DNA from: Mycobacterium pseudokansasii
GTDB taxonomy: Bacteria; Actinomycetota; Actinomycetes; Mycobacteriales; Mycobacteriaceae
Assembly: GCF_900566075.1 (NCBI RefSeq)
Contig: NZ_UPHU01000001.1
Location: forward strand, 4,960,325 to 5,024,324
DNA: 64,000 bases
Direction of reading: 5' to 3'
The notes under the pieces: model-generated
The model's database searches: none
What the model saw: only the letters and a program-made list of their open reading frames with translations
Told to the model about the DNA's origin: nothing
Shown here: positions 8,287-18,030 of the stretch, in pieces
How the letters are laid out: the number at the start of each line of letters is the position of its first letter
Position numbering within the stretch: the first letter of the stretch is position 1
Made by a program: the position numbers and the translations under genes

Positions 8287-9501
8287 ATGCTTGAGCCGAC
8301 CCCCTTGACCAGCCCACGGACTCACGTCGTCGTCGTCGGCGGCGGCTACGCAGGAGCGGTGGCCGCCAACCACCTGCGCCTCAACGCCGACATCGACATC
8401 ACGGTGGTGAACGCACGCCCGGTGTTCGTCGAACGGATCCGGCTGCACCAGTTGGCGGCCGGCAGCGGCACCGCCACCGTCGAGTACGGCACGCTGCTGG
8501 GCGAGGGCATCGAGCTGATCGTCGACACCGTCGACCGCATCGACTCCGCCGACCACAGGTTGCTGCTGGCTTCAGGTGCCCAACTGGACTTCGACTACCT
8601 CATCTATGCCGTGGGCAGCACCGGGACCATGCCGGCGGTTCCCGGAGCTGCCGAATTCGCATACTCGCTCGCCGATCTGGACGGCGCGACCCGGCTGCGG
8701 CACACGCTGGTCGACCTGCCCGCCGCCGCTCCCGTCGTCGTGGTGGGCGGCGGGTTGACCGGCATCGAAGCCGCCTCGGAGCTTGCCGAGCAGGGCCGCC
8801 CGGTGACGTTGGTCTGCGGCGGCCCATTGGGGCCTTCGCTGAGCAAGCGAGGCCGGCGGTCGGTAGCCAAGCAGCTGCGCAGACTGGGCGTCGCGGTGCT
8901 CGAATCTGTCTCGGTCAGCCAGGTGCGCTGGGATGCCGTGGTGCTCAGTGACCACATCGTGCTGCCCAGCGCGGCCACGGTGTGGACCGCCGGATTCGAG
9001 GTGCCGGATCTGGCCGCACGCAGCGGGCTTCGCACCGACGGTCTGGGCCGGCTGCTCACTGACGAAACACTGACCAGCCCCGACGACGACCGAATCGTCG
9101 CCGCCGGCGACTGCGCCGCACCGTCGGGCCGGCCGCTGCGGATGAGCTGCCAGGCGGCCGGGCCGCTGGGGGCCCAGGCCGCCAATACCGTGCTCAGCAG
9201 GATCGCGGGCGAAACCCCGGCCGTGCTCAGCCAGGCGTTCGTCGGGCAGTGCATCAGCCTGGGCCGCTCCCACGGCACCGTGCAGCTGTCCCGCTCCGAC
9301 GACACTCCGATCAATGTGGTCGTGGGGGGCCGAACCGGCGCCGCGATCAAGGAAGCGATCTGCAAGGGCACGGTGTGGTCCATCCGACACGAAGCCGCCA
9401 AACCCGGCTCGTACTTCTGGTTCAAAGGCGGCAAGCGGGCCGCGCAGCTGCCGGCCGAGCGACAGGCTCATCCCGATGACGTCCCGCTGAGGTCCCGATG
9501 A
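8287..9501 (+). CDS. FAD-dependent NAD(P)H oxidoreductase, NDH-2-like, partner of ECF41 sigma
   Basis: 404 residues from the ATG at 8287, chosen over the longer open frame because an AGGAGA ribosome site lies just before it (about 8276). Two Rossmann dinucleotide-binding motifs are visible: VVVVGGGYAGA near residue 18 for FAD and VVVVGGGLTGIEAASELA near residue 155 for NAD(P)H. The late FAD motif AAGDCAAP also occurs. There is no obvious membrane anchor. ECF41 sigma genes are typically paired with a redox enzyme of this kind, and here the stop codon overlaps the sigma start (ATGA), so the two are translationally coupled. The substrate is unknown. Confidence 0.88.
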   Translation: MLEPTPLTSPRTHVVVVGGGYAGAVAANHLRLNADIDITVVNARPVFVERIRLHQLAAGSGTATVEYGTLLGEGIELIVDTVDRIDSADHRLLLASGAQLDFDYLIYAVGSTGTMPAVPGAAEFAYSLADLDGATRLRHTLVDLPAAAPVVVVGGGLTGIEAASELAEQGRPVTLVCGGPLGPSLSKRGRRSVAKQLRRLGVAVLESVSVSQVRWDAVVLSDHIVLPSAATVWTAGFEVPDLAARSGLRTDGLGRLLTDETLTSPDDDRIVAAGDCAAPSGRPLRMSCQAAGPLGAQAANTVLSRIAGETPAVLSQAFVGQCISLGRSHGTVQLSRSDDTPINVVVGGRTGAAIKEAICKGTVWSIRHEAAKPGSYFWFKGGKRAAQLPAERQAHPDDVPLRSR

Positions 9502-10403
9502 CGCAGTCACCCGGCGAGCACGCCCAACGGTTCACCCTGCTGCGGCCGATGCTGTTCACCATCGCCTACGAAATCCTCGGCTCGGCAACCGAATCCGAGG
9601 ACGTGCTGCAGGACAGCTATATTCGGTGGGCTGCCGTCGACCTGAAGACGGTGCGCGACACCAAGTCCTACCTGGCTCAGCTGGTCACTCGCCAGGCACT
9701 CAACGCCCTGCGGGCCGGCGCCCGCCGCCGCGAAGAATACGTGGGGCCGTGGCTGCCCGAGCCGCTGCTGCTCGACGAGCAGGACCCGGCTGCCGACGTG
9801 GTACTGGCCGAATCGGTGTCGATGGCGATGCTGGTCTTGCTGGAGACGTTGAGCCCCGACGAACGGGCGGTATTCGTGTTGCGCGAAGTCTTCGGATTCG
9901 ACTACGCCGAGATCGCCGACGCGGTGGGCAAGTCCGCGCCGGCGGTGCGCCAGATCGCCCATCGCGCGCGCGAACACGTGCAGGCGCGGCGCAAGCGATA
10001 CGGCGCACGGCCGGTCGACCCGCAGCGCCACGCTGAGATCACCGCACAATTCCTGGAGACGGCCACCAGCGGCGACGTGCAGGGGCTGATGGCAATGCTT
10101 GCTCCGGATGCCTGCTGGATGGCCGACAGCGGCGGCAAGGTGTCTGCGGCGCGCAGGCCGGTGGTCGGCGCCGAACGGGTGGCCAAGGCCATCACCGGAC
10201 TGATCCGCAAGGCGGCAGCGCACTTGCAGGTGAAGGTCGTGACCTGTAACAGCGCGCCGGCGGTGCTTTTCTATCTGGGTGAACACTTAGAGGGCGTGAT
10301 CACGCTGGAGATCGTCGAGGACAAGATCACCAACTTCTACGTGATGCGCAATCCCGAGAAGCTGACGGCATTGGCCAGCCCGCGCGAGATCAGCCGCGGC
10401 TGA
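9498..10403 (+). CDS. ECF41-type RNA polymerase sigma factor (SigJ-like)
   Basis: 301 residues. Region sigma2 lies at about 10-75 and sigma4 at about 110-165, with the group signature WLPEPL in the linker. A SnoaL-like C-terminal domain (about 175-295) carries the ECF41 markers SGGKVSA and NPEKL. In ECF41 factors this extension takes the place of a separate anti-sigma factor and tunes activity. The start overlaps the preceding flavoprotein stop (ATGA), and a consensus ECF41 promoter lies upstream of that gene, which implies positive autoregulation. M. tuberculosis SigJ (Rv3328c) has this architecture; orthology is not established here. Confidence 0.93.
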   Translation: MTQSPGEHAQRFTLLRPMLFTIAYEILGSATESEDVLQDSYIRWAAVDLKTVRDTKSYLAQLVTRQALNALRAGARRREEYVGPWLPEPLLLDEQDPAADVVLAESVSMAMLVLLETLSPDERAVFVLREVFGFDYAEIADAVGKSAPAVRQIAHRAREHVQARRKRYGARPVDPQRHAEITAQFLETATSGDVQGLMAMLAPDACWMADSGGKVSAARRPVVGAERVAKAITGLIRKAAAHLQVKVVTCNSAPAVLFYLGEHLEGVITLEIVEDKITNFYVMRNPEKLTALASPREISRG

Positions 10404-10450
10404 TCGGAACTCCTGGCGTGCGAAGTCCGCCACTCTGTCAAGCTAGGGCG

Positions 10451-11734
10451 GTGCGAATCGATCGGCTCGGCGACCTTGGCGGGGCACCACAGGTGCTGCG
10501 CGCTGTCGCTCGTGCCACCGTCCGACTGGGCTTGGCGCCGCCGGCCGCGTTGACCGGCGAATGGTTCGGCGCGCTGGCGGTGATCGCACCGAGTGTGTCG
10601 GTCCAGCCGATGGACCGCGGCGACGCGTTTCGACTCCGGGAGGCCCCCGGTGAACGGGTGGCGCCCGTCTCGGGCGCGGTGGGCGGCGGCTGGGTCGGCT
10701 ATCTGTCTTATCCCGATTCCGGCGCGGACGGGCGGGCGAGCCGGATCCCCGAAGCCGCCGGGGGCTGGACCGATTGCGTGCTGCGCCGCGACCGCGACGG
10801 CCACTGGTGGTACGAGAGCCTGTCGGGCGCACCCATGGCGGACTGGCTGGCCAGCGCCCTGGCGACGACACCGGCGCCGGCCGGCCGGCCGGTGCCGGGG
10901 GCGTGCCGGATCGATTGGGCAGCGGCCGACCGGGAGGCTCACCGCGACGGGGTGCTGGCCTGCCTGGCGGCGATCACCGCCGGCGAGGTCTATCAGGCCT
11001 GCGTGTGCACGCAGTTCACCGGGACCGTCAGCGGGTCCGCGCTGGACTTCTTCATCGACTTCGTCGACGTTGCCCGCACCTCCCCGTCCCGGGCAGCCTA
11101 TGTCGGCGGCCCGTGGGGCGCGGTGGCATCGCTGTCCCCGGAACTTTTCCTGCGCCGCCGCGGCACCGTTGTGGCCTCCAGCCCGATCAAGGGCACGTTG
11201 CCGCTGGAGGCCTGGCCGTCGGCGCTGCGCGCGTCACCCAAAGAAGTGGCCGAGAACATCATGATCGTGGACTTGGTCCGCAACGACCTTGGCCGAGTGG
11301 CCATTACCGGCACGGTCACCGTGCCCGAGCTACTGGTGGTGCGCCGCGCGCCAGGCGTATGGCACCTGGTGTCCACCGTGGCGGCCCAGGTTCCGGCCGA
11401 CTTGCCGATGTCGGCGCTGCTGGACGCCGCCTTCCCGCCGGCGTCGGTTACTGGAACGCCCAAACTGCGGGCCCGCCAACTGATTTCACAGTGGGAGCAG
11501 CGTCGTCGCGGAATATATTGCGGCACAGTTGGTTTCGCATCACCAATCGCCGGTTCCGAGCTCAACGTCGCGATCCGCACCGTCGAATTCGACACCGCGG
11601 GCAACGCCGTCCTGGGCGTTGGCGGCGGGATCACCGCGGACTCCGACCCCGACGCCGAGTGGCAGGAATGCCTGCACAAGGCCGCACCCATCGTCGGGAT
11701 GGCGGTGCCGGCGAGCGCCACTCGCGTCGGCTAG
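10451..11734 (+). CDS. pabB: Aminodeoxychorismate synthase component I
   Basis: 427 residues from GTG 10451 (an in-frame GTG at 10418 is less likely). It is a chorismate-binding enzyme that makes 4-amino-4-deoxychorismate for folate synthesis, together with a glutaminase subunit encoded elsewhere (no amidotransferase domain is fused here). Visible family motifs are SPIKGTLP, the ENIMIVDLVRNDLGRV helix, the PPASVTGTPKLRA segment and GVGGGITADSDP near the C-terminus. It corresponds to Rv1005c, with the expected neighbours. It is also related to anthranilate synthase component I, but gene order favours PabB. Confidence 0.93.
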   Translation: MRIDRLGDLGGAPQVLRAVARATVRLGLAPPAALTGEWFGALAVIAPSVSVQPMDRGDAFRLREAPGERVAPVSGAVGGGWVGYLSYPDSGADGRASRIPEAAGGWTDCVLRRDRDGHWWYESLSGAPMADWLASALATTPAPAGRPVPGACRIDWAAADREAHRDGVLACLAAITAGEVYQACVCTQFTGTVSGSALDFFIDFVDVARTSPSRAAYVGGPWGAVASLSPELFLRRRGTVVASSPIKGTLPLEAWPSALRASPKEVAENIMIVDLVRNDLGRVAITGTVTVPELLVVRRAPGVWHLVSTVAAQVPADLPMSALLDAAFPPASVTGTPKLRARQLISQWEQRRRGIYCGTVGFASPIAGSELNVAIRTVEFDTAGNAVLGVGGGITADSDPDAEWQECLHKAAPIVGMAVPASATRVG

Positions 11735-11862
11735 TCAGCAAATTGTGGCGAGGTGCGGCTCGGCGGAATTTCGCGTAACGCCCACATGGCACGCCTGGTG
11801 CGCCTAAGCTCCTAATCGGCGACCCGCGTGTATCGCGTGGTCGAATGCGAGAGGGGTCCGTC

Positions 11863-13158
11863 ATGAGAGTCGGCGTCGTCGGCGTTGCGGCCGCGGCCAT
11901 GGTGGGGGGGACGCTGGCGGTTGCGCCGCTGACGATGAGCGGGCCGATGCGCACCCCGAATCAAGGGACGTGTACCGCCGGCCAGCAATGCGACCGCCTG
12001 GCCTCCGTGCTGATGCCAGGGACCAGTGCGCAGCCGGGCAAGCCCGCGCAGGCGGCGCCGGCGCCGGCACAGTTACCGACGGATGCGCTGACCCCCGTGC
12101 TGGCGCCCCGAGCGGCGCCGGAGGCCGCCCGCGCAGTGCCCGGGGTGGCCTCGCCGGTGGGCCCGGGACTGCCTGGTGTCACCGACTTGGGTCCGGCCGC
12201 GCTGCCGGCCGCCCCTCCCCTGCCGAACGCGGCGCTTCCGCCGGGTCCCGGCCTGCCTGACATCGGCACGCCTTACATCGGCACGCCGAACCTCGGGATC
12301 CCCGGCCTCGGCCTGCCCGGGGTACCGAACCTGGCCAACGGACCTGCCGCGGTCGGCACGGCCACCTCGGTCGTGAACGGCATCCTGGGGATCGGAGGCA
12401 CCATCGCCGGCGTCACGACGTCCAGCGCGCTGGCGGTCACATATGTGGTGCTCGCCTACAACGCCTTGCAGTCCTCGGGCATCCTGCCGCAACTCAACTC
12501 AACCGCCAACACGATCGGCTCAATGCTGTTTCCCTCGGGGCTGCCCTCGGTCGGTTTGCCGACTTTGAGTCTGCCGGGCCTGCCGGCGCTGTCGGGGGTG
12601 TCGCCGGCGGGCCTGATCGCGCTGGCGGGGGTGGGCGGTCTGCCAAACCTGAGCTTGCCGAGTCTGCCGGGAGTGTCGCCGACGAATCTGCTGGGGCTGG
12701 CGGCCGCCGGCCTGCCCGGTCTCCCCGGCGTGTCACCCACCGATGTGGTGGCCCTGGCGGCCGGTGGTTTGCCGCAGTTGGCGTCCGCTCTGCCCGGTCT
12801 GCCGGCGCTGCCGGGCGTGGATCCGGCGATGCTGGCCGCGGCACTGCCGGCGCTGGCGGCAGGTCTGCCGGGAGGCCTTCCGGCGGTTGACCCGGCGATG
12901 CTGGCCGCGGCACTGCCCGCACTGACCGCCGGTGGTCTGCCGGCGCTGCCGGGTGGTCTGCCGGCGCTGCCGGGTGGTCTGCCGGCGCTGCCGGGTGGTC
13001 TGCCGGCGCTGCCGGGCGGTCTGCCGGCGCTGCCGGGTGGTCTGCCGGCGCTGCCTCCGCCGCCACAGCTGCCGACCATCCAGGGGCCCCCCATTCCCCC
13101 GCACCCGCAGCTGTGCACCCCGACAATCGGTCCCATCGGAAGTTCCTGCACACCCTGA
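11863..13158 (+). CDS. Secreted Pro/Leu/Gly-rich repeat protein (Rv1004c-like)
   Basis: 431 residues from ATG 11863, preferred to ATG 11845 because GAGAGGGG sits about 8 bp before it. The N-terminus is a signal peptide (MRVGVVGVAAAAMVGGTLAVAP). The body is dominated by degenerate GLPGL/GLPALP repeats, ending in six exact-length heptapeptides GGLPALP, then a Pro-rich tail with a few Cys. One hydrophobic stretch lies near residues 170-205. No enzyme motif is seen, and a structural or envelope role is only a guess. It corresponds in position to Rv1004c. A hairpin followed by T5 lies just downstream. Confidence 0.8.
   Translation: MRVGVVGVAAAAMVGGTLAVAPLTMSGPMRTPNQGTCTAGQQCDRLASVLMPGTSAQPGKPAQAAPAPAQLPTDALTPVLAPRAAPEAARAVPGVASPVGPGLPGVTDLGPAALPAAPPLPNAALPPGPGLPDIGTPYIGTPNLGIPGLGLPGVPNLANGPAAVGTATSVVNGILGIGGTIAGVTTSSALAVTYVVLAYNALQSSGILPQLNSTANTIGSMLFPSGLPSVGLPTLSLPGLPALSGVSPAGLIALAGVGGLPNLSLPSLPGVSPTNLLGLAAAGLPGLPGVSPTDVVALAAGGLPQLASALPGLPALPGVDPAMLAAALPALAAGLPGGLPAVDPAMLAAALPALTAGGLPALPGGLPALPGGLPALPGGLPALPGGLPALPGGLPALPPPPQLPTIQGPPIPPHPQLCTPTIGPIGSSCTP
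12931..13056 (+). repeat. 21-bp coding minisatellite, six copies
   Basis: Six consecutive 21-bp units encode GGLPALP. They are nearly identical at DNA level (one synonymous change in copy 5 and a final-base change in copy 6), which indicates recent slippage and possible length variation between strains. Confidence 0.93.
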
Positions 13159-13162
13159 CCAG

Positions 13163-13191
13163 GACCGGGACTTACCGGTCGCAAGGTTTTT
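13163..13191 (+). terminator. Probable intrinsic terminator after the Rv1004c-like gene
   Basis: GACCGG (13163-13168) and CCGGTC (13175-13180) form a 6-bp stem with a 6-nt loop, followed by GCAAGG and TTTTT (13187-13191). It fills the 33-bp gap between two convergent genes. Confidence 0.5.
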
Positions 13192-14049
13192 CTAGGGCGC
13201 CGCGCCGGTTTCACGGCGGGCCAGCAGGACCGCATCGTAGAGCTGACGTGAGCGCACGCCCTGATGCGCCGCGGCCACCTCACTGCAGGCGTCCTTGACG
13301 CGAATACCGGCCGCGACCAGGGTCTCGACCTCCTCGACGAGCGACTGCAGGTCGGCGTACGGGGTCGCGCCGGCGCCGGCGAGTACCACGGTGATCTCGC
13401 CGAGCACGCCGCCGGTCGCCCAGTCCGCCAACTCGTCGAGAGATCCACGCACCACTTCCTCATGCACCTTGGTCAGCTCCCGGCAGACCGCGGCCGGACG
13501 CGCCCCGCCGAGCTGGTCGACGGCATCGCGCAGACATGCGGCCAGCCGTCTCGGGGATTCGAAAAACACGCAGGTGCGCTGCTCGTCGGCAAGCGAGGCC
13601 AGCCACGCCCGCCGCGCCGCCCCCTTGCGCGGAGCGAACCCCTCGAAGCAGAACTTGTCCGACGGCAGGCCGGACACCACCAGCGCGGTTGTCACCGCCG
13701 ACGGCCCGGGCAAGCAGGTCACCGTAATCCCGGCATCGATACAGGCCGCGACCAGTCGATATCCCGGATCGTTAATCACTGGCAATCCTGCGTCGCTGAC
13801 CACCAGCACCGTGGCGCCGGCTTGCATCGCGTCGACCAGCGCCGTCACCCGCAACGCCTCGACCCGGTCGAACAGGCTCACCACCCGCCCGCTGATCTCG
13901 ACGTCAAGCGCCCTGGCCAATGTTTTCACCCGGCGGGTGTCCTCGGCCGCCACCACGTCGGCACCGGCCAACGCGTCGATCAGGCGTGGCGACGCATCCG
14001 CGGGCTGGCCCAACGGAGTGGCGCCGAGCAACAGGCGGCCGGAACTCAT
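13192..14049 (-). CDS. rsmI: 16S rRNA 2'-O-methyltransferase RsmI
   Basis: 285 residues from ATG 14049 (the open frame extends further upstream, but SGRLLLGATPLGQP is the family N-terminus). It methylates the ribose of C1402 in 16S rRNA using SAM. Motifs of the tetrapyrrole-methylase fold are present: AAEDTRRVKTL, VLVVSDAGLPVINDPGYRLV, GPSAVTTALVVSGLPSDKFCFEGF and CVFFESPRRL. It corresponds to Rv1003. Its start is 24 bp from the divergent pmt start, so the two share a promoter region. Confidence 0.95.
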   Translation of the reverse strand: MSSGRLLLGATPLGQPADASPRLIDALAGADVVAAEDTRRVKTLARALDVEISGRVVSLFDRVEALRVTALVDAMQAGATVLVVSDAGLPVINDPGYRLVAACIDAGITVTCLPGPSAVTTALVVSGLPSDKFCFEGFAPRKGAARRAWLASLADEQRTCVFFESPRRLAACLRDAVDQLGGARPAAVCRELTKVHEEVVRGSLDELADWATGGVLGEITVVLAGAGATPYADLQSLVEEVETLVAAGIRVKDACSEVAAAHQGVRSRQLYDAVLLARRETGAAP

Positions 14050-14073
14050 GACGGACAGCCTACGATCGAGCTG

Positions 14074-15630
14074 ATGACCGCCCCGCCCCAACAAACTTCC
14101 GGCCTGGCCGAGGAGCGTGCGGTATCCGTCATCAGCCCCGGGCCGCGGGTGCCGATCGCCGATTTCGGACCGATAGACCGGATGCGTGGCTGGATTGTCA
14201 CCGCCGTGATCACGCTGCTCGCCGCGGTGACCCGGTTATTGAACCTCGGCTCGCCGACCGATGCCGGCACTCCGATCTTCGACGAGAAGCACTACGCCCC
14301 CCAGGCCTGGCAGGTGCTGCATAACCACGGCGTCGAAGACAATCCCGGCTTCGGACTGGTCGTCCATCCTCCGGTCGGCAAGCAGATGATCGCGATCGGC
14401 GAGGCGCTGTTCGGTTACACCGGGTTCGGGTGGCGGTTCAGCGGCGCGGTGCTGGGCATCGTTCTGGTGGCGCTGGTGACCCGGATCGTCCGGCGGATCA
14501 CCCGCTCGACCCTGGTCGGGGGAATCGCCGGCGTGCTGCTGATCTGTGACGGGGTCAGCTTTGTCGCCGCGCGCACCGCGCTGCTGGACGGCTTCCTGAC
14601 GTTCTTTGTGGTCGCGGCTTTCGGCGCGTTGATCGTCGACCGCGATCAGGTTCGCCAACGCATGCACGTCGCCCTGACACAGAACCGGGTCGCCGAGACG
14701 GTGTGGGGACCACGGCTGGGGGTGCGCTGGTGGCGGTTCGGCGCCGGGGTACTACTCGGATTGGCCTTCGCGACCAAGTGGTCCGGTCTGTACTTCATGG
14801 CGTTCTTCGGTGCGATGTCGTTGGCGTTCGACGTGGCGGCGCGCCGCCAGTACCAGGTGCCGCGGCCGTGGTTGGGGACGCTGCGGCGCGATCTGTTGCC
14901 TACCGGATACGCGCTGGCGCTCATTCCGTTCACGGTTTACCTGGCCAGCTACGCCGGCTGGTTCGCCTCCGAGACCGCGATCGACCGCCACCAGGTAGGT
15001 CAGACGATCGGCCCGGACAGCGTCATCCCGCTGCCCGACGCGGTTCGCTCGCTGTGGTACTACACCGCCAAGGCATTCCACTTCCATGCGACGCTGACGA
15101 ATTCGGCCGGCAACCATCACCCGTGGGAGTCCAAGCCGTGGAGTTGGCCGATGTCGTTGCGGCCGGTGCTGTATGCCATCGACCAACAAAACGTAGCGGG
15201 CTGCGGTGGCCAGTCGTGCGTCAGAGCCGAGATGCTGGTCGGCACTCCGGCCATGTGGTGGCTGGCGGTGCCGGTCCTGGTGTATGCCGGCTGGCGGATG
15301 TTCGTCCGGCGGGACTGGCGCTATGCGGTGGTGTTGGTCGGCTATTGCGCCGGCTGGCTGCCGTGGTTCGCCGACATCGACCGGCAGATGTACTTCTTCT
15401 ACGCCGCGACCATGGCGCCGTTTCTGGTGATGGCCATCGCGTTGATTCTCGGCGACATCCTCTACCAACCCGGTCAGAACCGGGAGCGGCGCACCCTGGG
15501 GCTGATCGTGGTGAGTTGTTATGTCGCTTTGGTGGTGACCAACTTCGCCTGGCTTTTCCCGATACTCACCGGCCTGCCGATCTCACAGCAGATCTGGAAC
15601 CTGGAGATCTGGCTGCCCAGCTGGCGATGA
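14074..15630 (+). CDS. pmt: Polyprenol-phosphate-mannose protein O-mannosyltransferase
   Basis: 518 residues, close to Rv1002c. It is an integral membrane GT39 enzyme that transfers mannose from polyprenyl-phosphate-mannose to secreted proteins during Sec export. The first external loop has the acidic pair in FDEKHYAPQAW (the DE motif of the family), many membrane helices follow, and the conserved loop NSAGNHHPWESKPWSWP is present. ATG 14074 is chosen because upstream sequence in the same frame overlaps rsmI and does not look like protein. It is divergent from rsmI. Confidence 0.94.
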   Translation: MTAPPQQTSGLAEERAVSVISPGPRVPIADFGPIDRMRGWIVTAVITLLAAVTRLLNLGSPTDAGTPIFDEKHYAPQAWQVLHNHGVEDNPGFGLVVHPPVGKQMIAIGEALFGYTGFGWRFSGAVLGIVLVALVTRIVRRITRSTLVGGIAGVLLICDGVSFVAARTALLDGFLTFFVVAAFGALIVDRDQVRQRMHVALTQNRVAETVWGPRLGVRWWRFGAGVLLGLAFATKWSGLYFMAFFGAMSLAFDVAARRQYQVPRPWLGTLRRDLLPTGYALALIPFTVYLASYAGWFASETAIDRHQVGQTIGPDSVIPLPDAVRSLWYYTAKAFHFHATLTNSAGNHHPWESKPWSWPMSLRPVLYAIDQQNVAGCGGQSCVRAEMLVGTPAMWWLAVPVLVYAGWRMFVRRDWRYAVVLVGYCAGWLPWFADIDRQMYFFYAATMAPFLVMAIALILGDILYQPGQNRERRTLGLIVVSCYVALVVTNFAWLFPILTGLPISQQIWNLEIWLPSWR

Positions 15631-15809
15631 GCCTTATCTGGCGGTGGCATTGGCGTGCCGACTCGAAGCCCCACCCAAGGTCCGCCTGCGATGCGCGCCA
15701 ATTTGCCGGTAGCCGGTTACGACGGTGACTGCCCGGTCATTGCGACGTTGAAACTTCCGCACCGCGGCGTGAAATCGCCTATCAACAGTATGAGACAACC
15801 GGCTATTAC

Positions 15810-16142
15810 CTAGTAGAGTTGTTCAGGACAATAGTATTTCGCGGCTATCACGGCAAATCGGGATGCAGTCTCCAAATCAATTGGCGGATTCTGGATTTTC
15901 ACCTGCTGGACAGCGCGCAGCCCTGATTCGCCGTGATGTAAGTTCGTGCACATCGCATGGGCGGACCCGACGGCGTGCTCTGGAGTTGAATACGTGATGC
16001 CGGCATCCTGCAGAGCAGCCAGGAAACCCACATCGCGACCGTCGCCGTCAACGCTCGCGTCGCCGAGCGCGGGCGCGGCGAGGCCGATCGTGGTGAAAAT
16101 ACCTATCAGTAGCCCCATGAGCAGTTTCACAGCTGTACCCAT
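15810..16142 (-). CDS. Small secreted DUF732 protein
   Basis: 110 residues from ATG 16142. A signal peptide (about residues 1-28, ending APALGDA) precedes a DUF732 domain: FLAALQDAGITYSTPEHAVGSAH, a Cys in AMCTNL, and the closing AAKYYCPEQ with the second Cys, which probably form a disulphide. This family is abundant in mycobacteria and its function is unknown. The same frame stays open far upstream, but that part has no protein character. The gene lies between pmt and arcA, where the M. tuberculosis map has none as I recall it. Confidence 0.82.
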   Translation of the reverse strand: MGTAVKLLMGLLIGIFTTIGLAAPALGDASVDGDGRDVGFLAALQDAGITYSTPEHAVGSAHAMCTNLHHGESGLRAVQQVKIQNPPIDLETASRFAVIAAKYYCPEQLY

Positions 16143-16767
16143 GTTCCTATACTTGGCGCGTGGGCGCCAAGCGCCTTTGCATGATGGCGCGGGTACGTGC
16201 CGATGTCGCCGATACCCGTAGCGTCGTCTCGATACAATGCCGGCGGCGAGCTGGCCGGCACGGAATCGCTGCGCTGACCGTGGATTCTGTGGCGCTTGCT
16301 CAGCCCTTTGCGACAAAAAGGATTCACTGTCGCCCGTAATGCGCTGGTCAATATCGTCATCTTCCCGCAAGCCATTTGTTTCATAAAGTCTTCTTCCCGA
16401 CACGCAGCATGCCAATAGAGAACGCCAGTGGTCCAATATGTAATGCCTAACCATTGATAACCGCGAGCAATGATTAGTCCGCGCAATCGTCTGCCCGTCG
16501 CCGCCTCCGCGGCTTCCGCGAAGCGCTACAGCGCACTGGTTGCGAGTCGTCGACGCCGACTTTTGCGGTTTGCGCCAAGCCCCCGTGCTCCAAGGTCGGG
16601 GCGCCAAACAAACACCAGCTTGCCATTGTGGTGTTGTAGCGATAGTTGTTCTGCGGCAACGAATTTGACAAGGGCCAATCACACTCGGTCGTGCCGGCGG
16701 CGCGCAGTTGCCGAAGCAGGGCGGGTACGGGCGCCGGTGCGCAGCATTGCGACGCAGATGCCGCACC
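16143..16767. other. 625-bp gap without a recognisable gene
   Basis: It contains the promoter side of the DUF732 gene and a locally AT-richer stretch (about 16300-16480). Short open frames on both strands have no family resemblance or ribosome sites. No clear RNA gene, repeat or terminator was found. Confidence 0.5.
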
Positions 16768-17973
16768 CTAAAGCGGGTCGCGGGCGGCCGGGCAGGACAT
16801 GCAGCGCGGCCCGCCACGGCCGGTGCCCAGCTCCGAGCCCGCGATGGTCAGCACCTCGATGCCGGCAGCCTCCAACCGGGCGTTGGTCTGCGCGTTGCGC
16901 TCGTAGGCGACGACGACACCGGGGGCCAGTGCCAAGGTGTTGTTGCCGTCGTCCCATTGTTCGCGTTCGGCGACGACGGGGTCCAGGCCGGTGCCGATGA
17001 CTCGCAGCTTGTCGATGCCCATCGCGTCGGAAGCAGCCCGCACAAATGGGGCCGCATCGCTGATCGCCACGCCTTTGGGCGAACGCTGGATGGTGAACGC
17101 CGACAGGTGCTCGACGACGGCGGCATACATCACCACGGTGTCGACGTCCACCATGGTGCACACGGTGTCCAGATGCATTTGCGCACGCTTCTGAGCAATC
17201 GGCACCGCGAGCACGGTGTGCGCAAGGTCGTCGTCAAACAGGCTGCGCGCCAAGGCTTCCGCGCCGGCCGGGCTGGTACGCTCGCCGACCCCGACGGCGA
17301 CCACGCCGGGGGCCAGCAACAGCACGTCGCCACCCTCGACGGGAGCGGTGCGTGATTCGTAGGCCCGCCGCACCCCGGTGAACCGCGGGTGATGGGCATA
17401 GATGATGTCGGTCAACGATGCCTCACGAACCCGCGCCCGCAACGCCAGCGACGGGATGACCACCCGCGGACCGATCCAGATCGACGAGTCGCGGGTGAAC
17501 ACCAGGTTCGGTAATGGGTCGATGACGAAATCCCCGCCATGGTGCATGCGGACCACCAGCGACACGTCGGTCCGGATATCGGACGGCAGCTCGTTGAACG
17601 TCATCCCCGCCGTCAGCACATGCGCCAGCCGAACCGGGTCCAGACTACGCAAATACGCCGAGAGCTGTTGCGCCAGTGGCAATCCAAGCCGGCGCGCGTC
17701 AACCGCGGCGGCGACACCCTGCATCCTGGCGGCCCCGCTGTCCAACGCCTCGGTCAGCAGCTGCGACAGCAGCAATACCTCCACCCCGCGCGAGCGCAGC
17801 AGTTCGGCGAACTCGTCATGCTCCTCCTGCGCGCGCGACACCCAGGGCAGCCCGTCGAACAGCAGCTGGTCGCTGTTGCGCGGGGTGAGCCGGCGCAGTT
17901 CGGTACCGGGGCGGTGCAGGATGGCGACCCGTAACGTGCCCACCTCGGAATTGGATCCCAACTCGACGCCCAC
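16768..17973 (-). CDS. arcA: Arginine deiminase
   Basis: 401 residues, matching Rv1001. It hydrolyses arginine to citrulline and ammonia. The guanidino-modifying-enzyme fold is clear: [15 protein letters not shown], the Asp/His region [27 protein letters not shown], and the catalytic Cys in the C-terminal RCMSCP. No carbamate kinase or ornithine carbamoyltransferase lies beside it, so it is an isolated arc gene as in M. tuberculosis. Confidence 0.96.
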   Translation of the reverse strand: MGVELGSNSEVGTLRVAILHRPGTELRRLTPRNSDQLLFDGLPWVSRAQEEHDEFAELLRSRGVEVLLLSQLLTEALDSGAARMQGVAAAVDARRLGLPLAQQLSAYLRSLDPVRLAHVLTAGMTFNELPSDIRTDVSLVVRMHHGGDFVIDPLPNLVFTRDSSIWIGPRVVIPSLALRARVREASLTDIIYAHHPRFTGVRRAYESRTAPVEGGDVLLLAPGVVAVGVGERTSPAGAEALARSLFDDDLAHTVLAVPIAQKRAQMHLDTVCTMVDVDTVVMYAAVVEHLSAFTIQRSPKGVAISDAAPFVRAASDAMGIDKLRVIGTGLDPVVAEREQWDDGNNTLALAPGVVVAYERNAQTNARLEAAGIEVLTIAGSELGTGRGGPRCMSCPAARDPL

Positions 17974-18030
17974 AGCTCAAACCGTAGCCGTGGCCAGCGC
18001 GCAGGCGCCGTATACCCGTTCCTCGAACTG

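Noticed and set aside
13264..14073. N-terminal extension of the pmt open frame
   Set aside because: This part is antisense to rsmI and lacks protein character; the Pmt sequence begins at 14074.
16143..16817. Upstream extension of the DUF732 frame
   Set aside because: No family resemblance; a proper signal peptide starts at ATG 16142.
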